From Myripristis murdjan (Eukaryota; Chordata; Actinopteri; Holocentriformes; Holocentridae), in contig NC_043994.1 of the NCBI RefSeq assembly GCF_902150065.1, positions 22,944,413 to 23,008,412 of the forward strand: a DNA stretch of 64,000 bases, read 5' to 3'. Shown piece by piece: positions 41,584 to 55,700 of the stretch. The notes beneath the pieces were generated by a model that did no database searches, had not been told where the DNA came from, and saw only the letters and a list, made by a program, of their open reading frames with translations. Position 1 is the stretch's first letter, and every line of letters starts with the position of its first letter. The position numbers and the translations under genes are program-made.

Positions 41584-44500
41584 ATGCAGAGGCTTCAGGT
41601 TTTGAAGTAAGTGGCCCCTTTTGAAACCACAAATTCTGCCTTCTGAATTCAGTATGATCAGCGTTGTGTGTGTGTGTATGTGTGTATAACTTAGATTCAG
41701 GTTTTGTTTTACCCACTCTGTGCAGACAGGATTTCTTCAGCTTGAATACCACGCAGCACCTTATCATAGGGTCAGCCGTGGCAGCAGGGGGATTACTGGC
41801 ATACCTGGTGCATAAAAGAAGACAAATCAAAAGTATTCCTCTTGGTGAAGGATGGTGGGGAGCTGGAGACAAACCACTGTCAGAGGATGATAAAATTTAT
41901 CCCTTTCAGGTGCAGACCTCAGATCAAGAGATTGAGGTAATTTAGAGCAGCCCAACCAAACGTTCCTCATCTTATAACTGTAATAAAACATGCATTTTTT
42001 TTTCTGTAAAGTAATAGATAATACTCCTATTCCTCAGGACCTTCATGAACGCATTGACAAAACCCGCTACACTGATCCCTTAGAGGACAGCTGCTTCCAG
42101 TATGGCTTCAATTCCACTTATCTGAAGAAAGTGGTGCACTACTGGAGGAATCAGTTTGACTGGAAAAAGCAAGTGGCAGTGCTCAATAAGTATCCACATT
42201 TCAAGACGAAAATAGAAGGTAAACCCATTGCTCCATACTGAATCGCCATATTTTTCTATCCCTTATAACACTCTGATCATTTAAATATTGAGTGCAGAGT
42301 ATGTCCACTAATGTTGAATGTATTTTTGGTGTGGATGTCGTTCTGTTATTGCAGGACTGGATGTGCACTTCATCCATGTGCGACCGCCACATCGCGAGGG
42401 TCAGAGGGTTTTGCCTCTCATGCTTGTCCACGGCTGGCCCGGCTCATTCTACGAGTTCTACAGGATCCTACCACTGCTCACAGAGACCCAAGATGGCCTT
42501 GCATTTGAGGTCATATGCCCGTCCATCCCTGGCTATGGCTTCTCAGAGGCCCCGCACAAACAAGGTGCATAGCCAACTAAATGAAAGCGTACATTTGAGT
42601 TTGAGCAGCCGATGTTTATGGATGTTCTTGCACTTCTTTAGGGTTTGACAGTCTGGCTGCTGCCCGGGTTTTCCTGACTCTGATGGAGCGTTTGGGATTC
42701 TCACAGTTCTACCTGCAAGGAGGGGACTGGGGCTCCCTCATCACTACCAACATGGCACAGATGAAGCCACAGTATGAGGACCAGACAAAGTGTTTACACA
42801 AACATGTATCAGCTTGTCATTGCGTTGGAATTTCCACCACCCGTGTTTTGAAAGAGACCATTGTGAAATCCCCTAATTTTCAGAAACACTGCATGCACAG
42901 TGCAAAATTGCACAATTTACCTAAACCCTGTGACATAGCAAAACGATGATGACCATGACCGGCATACTGCAGCTTGTGGATTAACCAGCACAAGTACATT
43001 GTATTAAGTTGTATTTATCAATGCATTATAAAGCAGTATTAGAAGAAGGCATAAATCAGATTTACTCTATGAAAAGTCCTGCATTCAAATTGTTACTCAG
43101 GTACAGGTATAGAGATATTAACAGTAAACTGTAGTTAAATATCAAAAGTAATAATTGTGTTCAGTCTTAAATTGTTAATGCATTAACCTGTAAGAAGTCT
43201 TGTAATTTTGTAACTCTACCTACTCTAGCTACTGTCAGGTAGATTATTTTATTTGATTCAGTTTTTATTTAACAATGAAATACATCTATGCCATTAGAAA
43301 TCTCCTTCACTGGAGTGTCCCGGCCAAGGCAGGCAGTGTCACATATCACAAGCACTAACAACAATGCATCATATTTAATGAGTTGCATGTAACAGCTTAT
43401 TCTGCAAAGTAACTATAACTGCAGCTGTCAGATTTTACAATATTTCCATCTGAAATGTACTGCAGTAAAAGCATAGTCTCAAAATGTAACTACTCATTTA
43501 AGCATGAGTGCCTCTAACTTGTGTTCAGGGACAGTACTGGCATATTATGTGTTTATTACTTTTTAAGTAACAGTCAACATTTAGCACTTAATACTGAGGG
43601 ATTTCTCAGAGCGAAATTTCACCACAGATTAAGATTAGATGCCATAAAACCATCAGTTTTGCGTGGGATTGATGATGCTTTATTACAAACTTATTTTACA
43701 GCTTATCTCCTGATCTTTTTCAGGAGTGTGAAAGGTCTCCACGTTAACATGATGATGTCAAGTAGGGGATTAAAGGTACTGTTGTCGCTCTTGATTGGTC
43801 CCTACCTGCCCTTCCTGGTGGGCCTCACCCGAGAAGATGTCCGCCGGTTGTTCCCGTTCTTTGAGAGGAATGTCTATGAGATTCTGAGGGAATCGGGCTA
43901 CATGCACATTCAGGCCACTAAACCAGACACTGCAGGTGGGAACAGACACAGCTATGAAAATAGGCCCACAGATTCAGTCACTGACAGTTTTGATAAGTCA
44001 AAGAAGAACTTGAATGAACTCTCAAAGCCTTTGTGGCAGCAAAGATTTTGGTTCCCAGTTCCAGCAAATGAAATGTGACACAGGCTGCAAAACTCATTAA
44101 TTAGTGTGAGCTAGTCTCTGTATATCATCATTTCAACCTTGGACAGCCAGTTTTCATCCTGTGTGCAGGCTGTGGAGTGAATGACTCTCCTGTTGGTTTG
44201 GCTGCCTACATCCTGGAGAAGTTTTCCACCTGGACTGACCTCAAGAACAAAGATCTAGTGGATGGTGGCTTGGAAAGGTACATGAGAGCTTTCATTTCAC
44301 AGATAGTAGTTGGGAATACCTAACATATTAAGCCATGAGACACATTACAGAAGCCAGAGTGAAAAAGCAGCTCTCAAGTCCGGGAGATCCTAATGAATTG
44401 TAAAATGTCACATTTTGGGCAGAAAATTCAGCCTGGATGACCTGCTGACAAATGTCATGATCTACTGGACCACGGGCTCCATAGTGTCCTCCATGCGCTT

Positions 44501-44875
44501 CTACAAAGAGAACCTCAAGACAAACATTGACAACAGAGTGGATTCAAGGTGTGTAGCCTGCTGCTCATCTCGTTTTCTAGGGCTTTTATTTTGTCCATCT
44601 TGGTATCCTGCTTTTTCTCGTTATTGTTGTGTAATAATGACACTTAATGAACTGTTTGCTTTTTGTGTTTTAGGGTAGGGATATTTGTCCCCTCTGGTCT
44701 GGCAGCTTTCCCTGGTGAGCTGATGCACTGCCCTCGTTCATGGGCAGCAATTCGGTATCGAAACATCCGCTCCTACACTTTCATGCCTCGAGGTGGCCAC
44801 TTTGCTGCCTTTGAGGAGCCCAAGCTGCTAGCCAGTGACATTGTTCAGTTTGTTAAGAAAGTGGAGAAGTGCTAA
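41584..44875 (+). CDS. ephx1: Epoxide hydrolase 1 (microsomal)
   Basis: Nine coding exons: 41584-41606, 41726-41936, 42038-42218, 42355-42564, 42642-42771, 43724-43935, 44169-44277, 44423-44548 and 44674-44875. All junctions are GT/AG and in phase: 467 codons plus TAA (human 455). The enzyme adds water to epoxides at the ER membrane in xenobiotic detoxification. Exon 2 gives the membrane anchor ([17 protein letters not shown]) and the WW motif EGWWGAG. The alpha/beta-hydrolase core shows HGWPGS (oxyanion hole, exon 4), GGDWGS with the nucleophilic Asp (exon 5), the acid Glu region FPGELMH and the catalytic His of [11 protein letters not shown] (exon 9). The first exon carries only 23 coding bases (MQRLQVL), so the start is the least certain part. 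It appears intact. Confidence 0.95.
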
Positions 44876-45878
44876 GCCTGTTAATGCACTCAAACCAGTG
44901 TAATTATCATATTTTGCTTCATACTGGTGTCAAATTTTAATTCATTACAAAATGGAAAACAGATGCAAATCCTTGTTACTCCTGTCATTACCACTCTACC
45001 TACTGCTTGTTTTGCCTCTAAAATCACAGCATTGTGAATTAAATTAGACATCGCTTCACTTGGTCGCTTCACTTGGTTTTAGAGCTGCAGTGATTAATCC
45101 AATAATCATTTAGTTTCCAAATAATAATCACTATTATCAACTATTTTGATAACTGGTTAATCATTTTGAGTCATTTCTACAAATTTCCAAATTCTCCATT
45201 TCCAGCTTCTCAAATGTGACTATTTCTGGCTTCTTTAGTCATCTATGACAGGAAACTAAATATCTTTGGCTTGTGGGCTTTTCTGATGTTTTATGGACCA
45301 AACATCTACTCAGTTAATCAAGAGCACAATTGACAAATTAACTGATAGTGGAAAAATAATGCAGCTGTCATTTGTTTTCATTCATGTAAAGGAATGTATT
45401 GACACTACTGATACTCCAGTCTCAAAAGAGTTGCACTAAAAACACTAAGCAACATTAATGCACTAAAAGAAACTAAAATGCTAAATTAAACATGATTTGC
45501 ACCAAGGTTGTGTGTGTTTTTTAAAGTCCTTGATAACAGCAGTCATTAATGAACAGATATTCTAAGAAACATATGGAAAACACTTCATAAATGTAAGCAG
45601 GATCATGATTGTCAGCATCCTTGCCCTGTTATCAATTGTGGAGCAAAAAAAGCCTTCATGCATACATTCTGTCAGTATTTGAGAAACAAAACTATGCAGA
45701 AAGGATGAAAGCATCAAACTGTCAGTAAATTGTCTAATTGCAGCACTTTTAATCCTGATTTTAAAATTTGAAAAATTAAACAATTAAAATATGTACAGCT
45801 CAGAAGTTCAGTATTCAACTGAACTAACATTAAAAACTGATTGCAGATTGCAGAGAGTAAACTTCTTCCCTTCTGTTG
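44876..45878. other. Convergent intergenic region ephx1 / mad2l1bp
   Basis: It contains the 3' UTRs of both genes. An ATTAAA at 45038 could serve ephx1, and TTTAAT at 45748 (ATTAAA on the minus strand) could serve mad2l1bp. A common fish repeat occupies 45085-45375. Confidence 0.5.
45085..45375 (+). repeat. Fish interspersed repeat (CTGCAGTGATTAATC type)
   Basis: Starts GAGCTGCAGTGATTAATCC, contains AACTATTTTGATAAC and CCAGCTTCTCAAATGTGA, and closes with an AATTAACTGATAGTGGAAAA stretch followed by AATAATGCAGCTG. This order is that of a widespread fish non-autonomous DNA repeat. The copy is diverged and non-coding. Confidence 0.65.
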
Positions 45879-48446
45879 TCACTTGCTAAAGCCTTTAATC
45901 GTCATGGGGGCCTGAAACCAAACATAATCCTGCCAGTCTGACTCCTCTGCGCAGGGTGTCACACAGATGCCAGGATCAGTTGACAGTGCAATAATTTGGT
46001 TCTGCACCCTGGTTGGCACTTTAAAGTTCAGTTTGGGCCGAAACCAAGCTACGCCGCAATCCCTGTGAGCCAAAACTAAGACCGTGGTGGCCATCAGATG
46101 AACAGATCTGGCATCAGACAAAAGGTCAGCCACAAAAAGTGTGCGAAAGAGTTGCCTTAAGCATGTTGACACGCGCAGACTCTGATCTCCGGCAGTCAGA
46201 GACAGGGCCTCCATGTTGATCTCATACATTTCTTTGGGGAGGATGAGCGAGCCTCCCAGAAGGAGCAGCACACGCGGCACCCGGCTGAGGGAGAACAGCA
46301 CCTCCAGCTGCTGCAACACCTCCTCAAGCTCCTGGAGGGTCCGCTGACACTTGCGCAAGTCGATGTCTGCTGAGGGCCTCCAGCTCACCACCTCCTTATT
46401 CTGTAGGGAAAAAGAATCAATATTTTCATGGAAAGACGCACACAACTTAAATTTACTAACATTTTTTTATCATTTGGAGTCAATTTGTCCCCAGTAGTTA
46501 GAACACCATACATCAAAGTATCACTACAGGTACGGTTATGGCCCTAAAGCAGAGAGAAGTTTTTTGATGATTATAAATGGCATGTTATAGTTCCTCAGTG
46601 TCATCAAACACATCTAAAATAAATGTGTATAAAGAAGCCTGAGGTAAAATATGCCCCTAAGAAACACTGATGTGTACAAAACGTGTTACGCGCAACATGA
46701 TGTTAAGGATACATCATGTTAATTTTATGTTTATCCACTTGTCCCCATTAAATCTGGATAAGTCATTAAATATGAAAAAGTTGATCAAATATTTAGAGAC
46801 ATTAAACATTGAATGGGGTCTAACTGACCCCACGGATAACTGAAGGTTAATTAAAAAAAATACATATACATATTATTATTGAGCACCTCCACTCACACTT
46901 CACAAAACTCTTGTCAATATACATTTGGCACATGCTGGGCAGGAAATAGGAATGTCATAAGAATCAATATTTAGATATCAAGTGAACACCAAAAATTTTA
47001 AAATGATACTGTTTTTAGTATCTATGCAATTTGTTAACTTACTCTTGAACTCTTATTCTAAAGTGGCCTTAGCCTGTATGTTTAAATAACTAAACACTTA
47101 GAACTGCAGCGATGCTTACAAGACTGGAAATCCAAATAAGAGCAGAAAGTCATACCACTGTAGCTGTTCTTACAGCAGGACATTTCAAACAGTTCCTCTA
47201 ATTGTAAATTTCTATTTTTTGTGTTTTGTTTTCTACTTGAAGGCTCCACACTAATGTTTCTCTTAACTCAGTGTTCTCATGTCTAAGTTGGAGCTTCTGT
47301 TTTCTTGTTTGTATTTAAACAATGTCTTTAAAGTCCCCATGAAATGACCTCTCCTTCCTGTAAAACACAGCATCCTAAATAGTCATCCTGCACTAGTGGG
47401 TGTAAATTAACATTTCAACCATTAACACCCTCAGAAATCTTTAAACATCCTCTCTCATCCACCTATCCCCTCAAATAAAATTGTGTTTCTCTCCCAAACT
47501 GATATCCTATTGGTTTGCACTTGTGAATAATGTGTTTGAGCACAATATCCCACCCAAGCACCCTTTTTCAACAGGAACAAGATAAAAACAAGAAAGTTCA
47601 TTTTCATGGGGTCTTTAGGTAAAGGAAATGACCACAGTTCTGGCATCTCTTGTTACGGGAGTGTTTCATATTTCTCCTGTTACAGTGGGATTGACCTGCA
47701 CTGAAGCCTGCTGTTTCCTCTGGGAGTACAGCAGCTGGTCGTAGGTCATGGGCAGCTGCTGTCTCTGGTAGAGGATGCACTTGAGGATCTCTGTGACGAA
47801 ACGGCAGCAGGCGTCCTGGGTGACGCTGCCGGGGAAGACCACATCCACACGGCCTTCCTCCTGCGCTCGCCTCACCACCTCGGCATCCCTGTCCTCGGTG
47901 TTATCAACCTCAGTGGTCGTCAAAGGTGGGGTTTCCAAACTCCTCTGTCGCGACGTGTCTGCTTCTTGTTGCATACAAGCTGTCAAAATAAAAACACAGG
48001 AGTTTGAGCAGGGTTAGCCTCGTCCTGTCCGGTTGTGATGCAAGCTAGCAGGCCGCGGCTAGTTGACGACACCTACCATGGCTGCTTGTTGTCGTGTTTT
48101 CCTTGTTTTCCACGCCGCTTGTATCACATTTATTTGCTTTTACTCGACGCTCTGACGGCACGTCTTTTGACTCACAGCTGGTTTCTGTCTTTCCAACCTG
48201 ACTTGGGAGCTGTCCGTGGACTTCCGCAGCCGCTCGGTGTGAACAAGTCTGGGAAGCTCCTTGGAAACCGGTGCGGTCTAACGTCAGGACCTCGCACGTC
48301 ACGTCGTGGCCGTTACGTACGCTGAGATCTTCCTCCGGAGAAAAGGACGGGCGCCTTTCGCCTCCATAATCTTCATCACCGATGTTGGAAATATCCTCGG
48401 TAACTTCTGAGTCAGCTGCTGGTTTTGTATGTGACTCCTCGGCCAT
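45879..48446 (-). CDS. mad2l1bp: MAD2L1-binding protein (p31comet)
   Basis: Three minus-strand exons: 48077-48446, 47696-47979 and 45879-46400. They join in phase to 391 codons plus TGA. p31comet binds closed MAD2 and, with TRIP13, silences the spindle checkpoint. Exon 2 holds VVFPGSVTQDACCRF and ILYQRQQLPMTYDQL; exon 3 holds VPRVLLLLGGSLILPKE, HRDCGVAWFRPKLNF and the C-terminal DYVWFQAPMTIKGF, all matching the human protein. It is longer than human (274 residues), mainly from an acidic, low-complexity N-terminus in exon 1 (SEVTEDISNIGDEDYGG). An in-frame upstream ATG at 48515 also exists; I prefer MAEESHTK at 48446 by the preceding sequence and composition. Confidence 0.93.
46401..47695 (-). 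other. mad2l1bp intron 2
   Basis: 1.3 kb of AT-rich intron between exons 3 and 2. No coding or repeat signal stands out. Confidence 0.7.
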
Positions 48447-48685
48447 ACTTTTGAATGTCCCCGGGTCTCTTTCGCGCTGCATCATGGGAAACTGGAATCG
48501 ACTCTCATGCTGCATTCAGGACACATGGAAAATGGGAGATATGGATTCTCTAATGTCATGAAAGTACTGCTCAACTATCAATGGATAGATGTACTTGATT
48601 GATACAAAAGTGGGATTTTTTTTATAGCCTGTTAGCTTGACAAAATATACCACTCAACACTATACAGACACACACACACACACAC

Positions 48686-48735
<50 letters not shown>

Positions 48736-48764
48736 GTGTGTGTGTATATATATACATATATATA

Positions 48765-48823
<59 letters not shown>

Positions 48824-49724
48824 TCCAGTGGTAAACACTATTACTTGCTGAATTTTGTCATTAACAAGGAAATAAGTGTGGTCCAACGTAGGGATATGCA
48901 TTTTAGTGTTCTGATAATAAATCTCAAAAGAAATGCCACGACAAGACATGACACTTGGCCGGATTTTTCAGCATTACCATGATCCTCTCACTCAGCGCAC
49001 ATCTGATAAGTAGAAATGCAAGCCATACTTTTCAGAAAATGGAGTTTGCCGGCTTCATGTGAGTGTGGCCCTGGTGAAATTTCCATGGTGTGACCATTGA
49101 AATAAGCCCAAATCAGTATCTCAGCAATCAACGCGTCCCGTCCCGTTCCCGTATACTTTGCATGCTGAACACAATGCACACTAAATTAAATTACGTATAA
49201 TTAAATATATTAAATTGTTGTGTTGATTTCGTGCGTTGCCCTCTAAAACGGATTTGAAGCTGTCTCAACTTTTTATCAATGCAAACACCATTGCAAAAAA
49301 AAAAAAAAAGTGCAGTGTCTCTACTAACACAGTCTGCTGGCGGCTCTCCAGCATGCCACTTTTTTTACCTGCATATCGGGCCTGTAGCCTACCTGTGCAC
49401 ACACTCACATGTTTGAAATCAAAACAAATAACAAATATTTTGAGGTTTATAATGCAAGCAATTACGCTAGACCCGACTAAAGGCCACTGCCTATGTTTTC
49501 CCAATAAGCGCGTATGCCGAGCACAGTTACAGCGCCACCAGTGGAGAGTTTGAGTAGAAAGCACACAGGTGAGATAATCAGGTGTGCAGGTGTGAGTGTT
49601 AAGGATCAGGGGGTTAACGCAGAGGTAGAGAGGACGGACGGTGAGGTTGCATGGTACGTGTTGGCCGGGAGGTGAACTGGATGTTACTCAACAGATTATA
49701 ATCCCACCGTGTGATCTGAGCGCT
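48447..49724. promoter_or_regulatory. Divergent region mad2l1bp / kif16b with microsatellite
   Basis: 1.28 kb between divergent start codons. 48665-48822 is a compound CA/TA microsatellite. Promoter elements could not be assigned with confidence; the 150 bp before 49725 are likely the kif16b 5' UTR. Confidence 0.4.
48665..48822. repeat. Compound (CA)n/(TA)n microsatellite
   Basis: CA and TA blocks alternate for about 160 bp. ORFs rich in Tyr-Ile or Thr-His on both strands here are artefacts of it. Confidence 0.97.
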
Positions 49725-52700
49725 ATGGCTTCAGTGAGAGTCGCAGTCCGAGTCCGACCCCTGAGCAAAAGGTACAGGACTGACTCTGTCAACATTTGCT
49801 CTGTCAATTTTTATCCAACTGCATGCCCTCGCGGGGAAGCCCTGCTTTTGTTTAATCAAACTTTCACGATTAAAGCCAAGTTAAATAATTTCCACACGTG
49901 TTTCCACAGAGAAAAACAGTTGGCATCAAAGGTGATAATCCACACAAATGGGCACACCGCAACTATTGTCAATACCAAGGTAGGCTTACTCAATAGGCTG
50001 CCAAATATGAATAAATAATGCGGGCCTGTTTATTTATTTATTTATTTTTTTTTTTTTTCAGTTATACCTAATTTTTCTTTTAAATCCAGCTTTCACCCAG
50101 TGGTATTCTCAGGAACGGATTGAAGGAGAGAGGAAAGAGCTTTTCTTTTGATTTCTCCTATGACTCATCTGATAGAGGAAACCCCAGTTTTGCATCCCAG
50201 GAGAAGGTATCCAAATTATTTCATGTAACACCACATCTGTCTTAATGTTTAATTGTGAAAACCTAGCCCTTAGTGCATGCATTGCAATTACTTTCTGTAC
50301 ACCCATTCTTTGAGATTTAGGGACAATGTTAAAAAAAAAAAAAAAAAGTTAAATCAGTCAGCTTAAATCAGTATAACTAATTAAGGCCAAATTTTGTGTT
50401 GAAAATTTGTATGTATGTTTTGTATGACATTAATGTAATTTATTTATATGGATGGTGGACTGATTTAATTTTTCTTCAACTTACATTTCCCTTGAGGGTG
50501 AAATAAAGTAATAAAAATAATCAAGTGTTTTAATGAATGAGTGTATGGACTGTGAAGGGTTATTTAGCTACTTCAAAATGTTTTAGGCACAAATGGCTAA
50601 TCAGCCTAACATATCTGTGAAAAGGGACAGAAATAGAGAGCGGCCTGTTCAAGAAAGACAAGAGACAAGACAGATAAATCGACACATTATCATACATCAG
50701 CCTCAAAAGGGACCAAAAGGTGTCACTGAGGAAATGTGTTAATTCTGCGTTTACATCCTGCCGTCATTTCACAGCAGCACGTCTAATTTTGACACAGTTC
50801 AGGTTTACAATAGCAAGTTTAAAATGAACATATTTTGTTCTTGAGTGAATCAAATGTGTTTATGATAACTGTATTCTGAGCTCCGTCAACCTGAATGTCC
50901 ATCCAAAGTATAGCTTAACAAATTGTAGTGGGCAACATATGATGTATTATTTCTTGGGAGAAAAACGGTGACACTTTCTGATTATACAGCTAATTAATGA
51001 ATTTACACTACATAAATCATTAAACACCTCTGTTAAAATGTATTATGATACAATTATGTTTTTGTGTGTCTGATAGAGATGACAAATTCTATGGTCTTGG
51101 GCTGACCAAAGTGCTGTTACAGAAGAAAATAAGCTAAATTACTGGGAGGGTGCCCCTTTTTAGGGTATATAAGACTTTATAAGACTGTAAAACTATGTGT
51201 TCTTGGCATAACTGAATAAAATAGGAATTAAAAAAATAAATAAATAAATAAAAATTAGAAAAAAATTTCTTCCAGTTCTGAAGTATTGGTGGTTAGCTGA
51301 GTAGGGAAGTGACTAAGGATTGTGCAAGTTGTTTTTCGGCAGATAGCTAAGTCATCAGGTCTGACCTTTCTGACTTTGTCTGACTGTATTTTGCAATTAT
51401 AGAAGATGATCTTTTACTGTGGAGCCTGAATGTAGTGGAAATGTAATGCCTATTTAGTCTTCTTGTATTTTAATAAATCCTCTCTCTGCTGTTTTAGATT
51501 TTTCAAGACTTGGGCGCTGAGGTGCTTAAAGCTGTGTTTGAGGGTTTCAATGCCTGTGTGTTTGCCTATGGCCAGACAGGCACAGGGAAATCCTACACCA
51601 TGATGGGACACACTGTAAGGCCGCCTCAGCCTCCATGGCACATTCTGGACATGTCACAGATAATTTTAGAGTGCTGTTTGCTTCACTTGTTTTAAAACGT
51701 ACCTATCTTCAAAAGCATTTCCCAAAGGAGACTTGTAATATTTCCTGTTTGCATGCAAAACTTGGAAGACAGGCTCACCAGGCACGCCAAGGATGTCACA
51801 TGGCATTCACAACACTATAGAGCTTACTAATGTCTTTGCACTGCTAACCCAGCAGGAGTGTATTACTCCTCACCGCATTAGAAACTGACTGATGACAGCC
51901 CAGTCAGATGTTCCTCTCCTTCTCTCCATTTATCTCCATGTTTCTCCACACTAATCAGAAAATGCGATGAGGGCAGCAGTCCTCTGCTACTCTCCTCACC
52001 TTGCACAGCATTGGAAATTTCACATTGCAGATGAGATTTCTGTTTGTGTACCGGCAGGCTTGTGCAAGGTCATCAGCAGTGCTGCTGTCAACAGCCTAGA
52101 TAATTATATATGGCTCTTAATACTTACTATCTGTAACTTTGTAATTAAAACAAGAGGGCACACAACTCAGAGTGGAATTGCTTTTATGCTTCAGTAACTC
52201 CATATCTGATGAGCTGTTGTTTATGTTGTTCAGCAGTCTTTGCATGTATTGAGTTGTGGTCACAGGATAGCATAAGACACCCAAATTAAGAGAACACAAT
52301 GGGACCAAAATGGCATTGTCATTTAAAGGCACATTGTGTTTGTTCAGTAGCATTTTGTGATACATAACATTTCTCTCTTTATTGTTCCAGGGAGATAAGG
52401 GTTTAATCCCACGTATCTGTGAAGGCTTGTTCTGCGAAATGTCCCAGAGAAACAAGAGTGATGAACTGTCGTTTCGCACAGAGGTCAGGTAAGATCATGT
52501 CATAGTGCCAGGACTACTGGAAGCCTGCCCAGTTAGCCAATAATTAACCTTCCCTTTGAGTGTTCAGAAAAGTTTATTGATGGCATTTTTGTCCACGATA
52601 AAAGAAGCAGCAGCATCCTGTCAACACTTGTTAGCAGTACTAGTGTAAGTCAGTGCCAGATGAAGACATCTCACAATTAGTGGCATTCACTCACATAACC

Positions 52701-55700
52701 CAGGGAAGGATTAAGTAATAAAGTCGAGGAAAATTAGATCCAAGTCAGTTACCCTAATGACTACCATAAAGTTCAAAACCAGGGACACAGATTTTTAACT
52801 TTAATAATGTATACCCAAATAAGACAGGCTTTATAAGTCTGTGTTGTAGTAATTATGATATTTTTTTAATCTATAAGGGATCCTTTTTTCATGGGCAACC
52901 AACCCTACCACGTCTAACATCAAGAAGTAAGAAACTTTTTAGAAAAAAAAAAAAAATGCATTTTTGCGTTATTTATGAAGGAAAGAGCTCAGTCCTTAAT
53001 TGAACCTTTATGTGGTGTGCGTTCTACCGGGGCATCCCAGTAAGAAGCTTTCTAACACTATGCAGAGCTGAAAGGGGTGTATGCTGAATTGATGATGAAT
53101 ATTAGTGGACTCTGCAAGCTGAACCTGCACCTTACTTTTATTATTTATCACCTAAGTGTGACAGATGACAACAGGATGGAGCACTAGATATTGAGCTGCC
53201 ACCTCTGTAGGTTATAATGAGTTAGCAGGTAATTCTTTAGTCAGGATGCACAGATGGCCACCTGGTGCTAACTGCAAACATAAACACCTTGACGGACTCT
53301 AAATGTCGAGTGGACCTGACTACCTAACCAGCTTTTATCGACAGCTGCCCTCGAGGTGCTCATGGGAGCTCTGCTTTCCTAGCAACATGGAAAAATGGTG
53401 CACTGAAATGGTGTTGTTTTAGTACCTTACAATGTGCTCCTTTTACAAAGACTTCACAAAGCAGTCCTCAAAAGGTCACATTGCAGTGCATTTTGATTGA
53501 GTCTATTTGCATTATCCACCAGGGCCTGTGCTTCAGTTGTTTTGATTGCTTTGACTGGTGGAGTGATGACACTAATTCTGTATCCCAAAGGCCTGGCTCT
53601 TTTTAAGGCTGAATCCACAATCCAAATGTGAACAAAAGGTAAACTCAGATATAGACGGTAAAGCCATGGAAGTGGATAAAGAAATTGCCTTGCAAATTGA
53701 CTGACAGAGCTCTTGGCACAACACTGAAAATTTATATTGCAAATATGAATGTATTTTTGTATGTGTTTTGATGCTGTTAGTGGCTTATCTTGGACTATTA
53801 CTGGTAAAATATGAAATGAGATAGACCTGGAGTTAGGGTTATGGCAGGAAAAGAAAGTGCTGAAATTTTTGTCCCTAATCCACAAGTTGAACTGTTTCAG
53901 GATTTGGGCGTATAGGCTGTACACATAATTAATGAGAACAGGATCCTGAATTATGGCTTTAATGGCAGCTCTCTGTCAGTTCATGTTAATGTCTTTCTTG
54001 AAGGGAATCTGCTTGGCTGTGAAGATCAGCGTATGTTGAGTATAATTCAAACATAATAAATATTCAGGTTTGAAGAAATAAGTGGGCGGAATGGTTACAG
54101 CATGTGTCTGCGTATGCTGAAAAAGCTCCAGGGGCTAGTAATTATTTTCCAAGCAAATACACAATAACATTTACTGCTTTCTGTGGATTCACATTTTATT
54201 TAAAAGCTTTATAATTAAGGGATATTCTTATGAAAGAGGATATAAAAAAAAATAAAGGTTTTGCCCTTGCCTATTGCAGTATTAAACTCTAAGTGGTGTA
54301 AATTCAGGTGACAATGTAATACCTTGACAGTAGTTACATGATTCTTAAGCCCAAATTCACTTTCATTGTGTTTTGAGAGAAAATTGAGGAATTTAAGGGT
54401 ATTGAGTCACTGTGAAAGCATCATTCAGTCATTAGGTACCAAGTGTACTGGCACATTATTTGGGGTTTATTCAACTCTAGATTTGGGTTTTATTCAACTG
54501 TCTTTGCCAGCTCATGCTTTTTGACTACTGAATAACCACTGAATGACAGTGAAGGCTTACTTTTGCCAGATAAAAAAACAACAACAAAATAACACATTTT
54601 TGGTATAAATGATAAGAATTTTTCATTCAAGCAATTACTCAAGCTAAACCCCAGAAGCCACCAAAGATTATCCAGCTGAGGTGTGAAAGTTGAGCATTGG
54701 TCTCTAAATGTAGTTTCCAAAAGCATGAAGATTATTCACTAATGGGATTCGTTTGATACTGTCGCCGTGCTGGATGGACAGAATCCTGTCGATTCTTTCC
54801 CCACCAGCAAATATGAAAAACACAACACACCCAGCAATGTAACATTAACAAATTAGAGTAGACAGAGCAAAAGCCTAGGAACTGAATGTTTTGTAGTTTA
54901 TAAATACAGATGATTAAAATGACTTGCTAAAGTGTTCAGTTCAGCCAGACAAGGTAGGGTGATTAATAGAAATGCTCTGTCATTCTGGCATGCAGCACAT
55001 AGGAGACCGATTTATATTGTCCATAATACAGCATGCTTTCCATTTCTTATTTCAAACCGCCTGTCAGAACTGCCAGGGACTGCACACCAGTGTAGCTACA
55101 CACCAGTTTATGAAATTTGTACTTTTTATATTTCTAGTAAGGCTGTCTCCCCACATATTAACGGTATAAAAACAGTTCTAGTCCAAATATGTAGAATGTG
55201 TATAAGAGATTCTTACTGACATTAAATGATCCGTTAATACCTACCCAATACCCATCCAATTTCCCCTCAGGGATCAATAATGTATTTCTGATTCTGATTT
55301 TTGAGGAGAAAGGCAGTTGGTGATTGTGCCTTTTTATAGCTTGCACTGGTGGTTTCAGTCAGTCTATTTTTCTGTCTGTATGACTTGTTAGACACAAAGA
55401 ACACACTCACCACTTCTTGTCTGTGCTTAAGAATAGGTTTTGGTTCTACTTTTTTCCTTCCTCAACTCTGGTTATTTTTGCTGTGCAGCGTATGTGGCTG
55501 TCGTAACACATTTGACAAATTAATTTCATCCCTTCCATGTAAAACATTTCCTAAATGTTTTCTGCACCCCTCGAGGAAGTGATCGTATTTGAGTCCATAT
55601 TTTGCTATCTTAAGGATCTTGTTGACAAGACATGCATTTTCAGCTAATCATTGTGCTATTATTGCTATGCTTTAATGGTAGTTTACTGCCTGTGGATATT

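Noticed and set aside
41438-41872. 144-codon minus ORF overlapping ephx1 exons 1-2
   Set aside because: Antisense shadow of ephx1; includes a GT repeat translated as TH repeats.
48632-48982. ORFs of about 65-105 codons rich in Tyr-Ile or Cys-Val
   Set aside because: Products of the CA/TA microsatellite.
53454-53924. 156-codon minus ORF in kif16b intron 5
   Set aside because: No recognisable domain, composition like the surrounding intron, no splice or promoter context. Likely chance.
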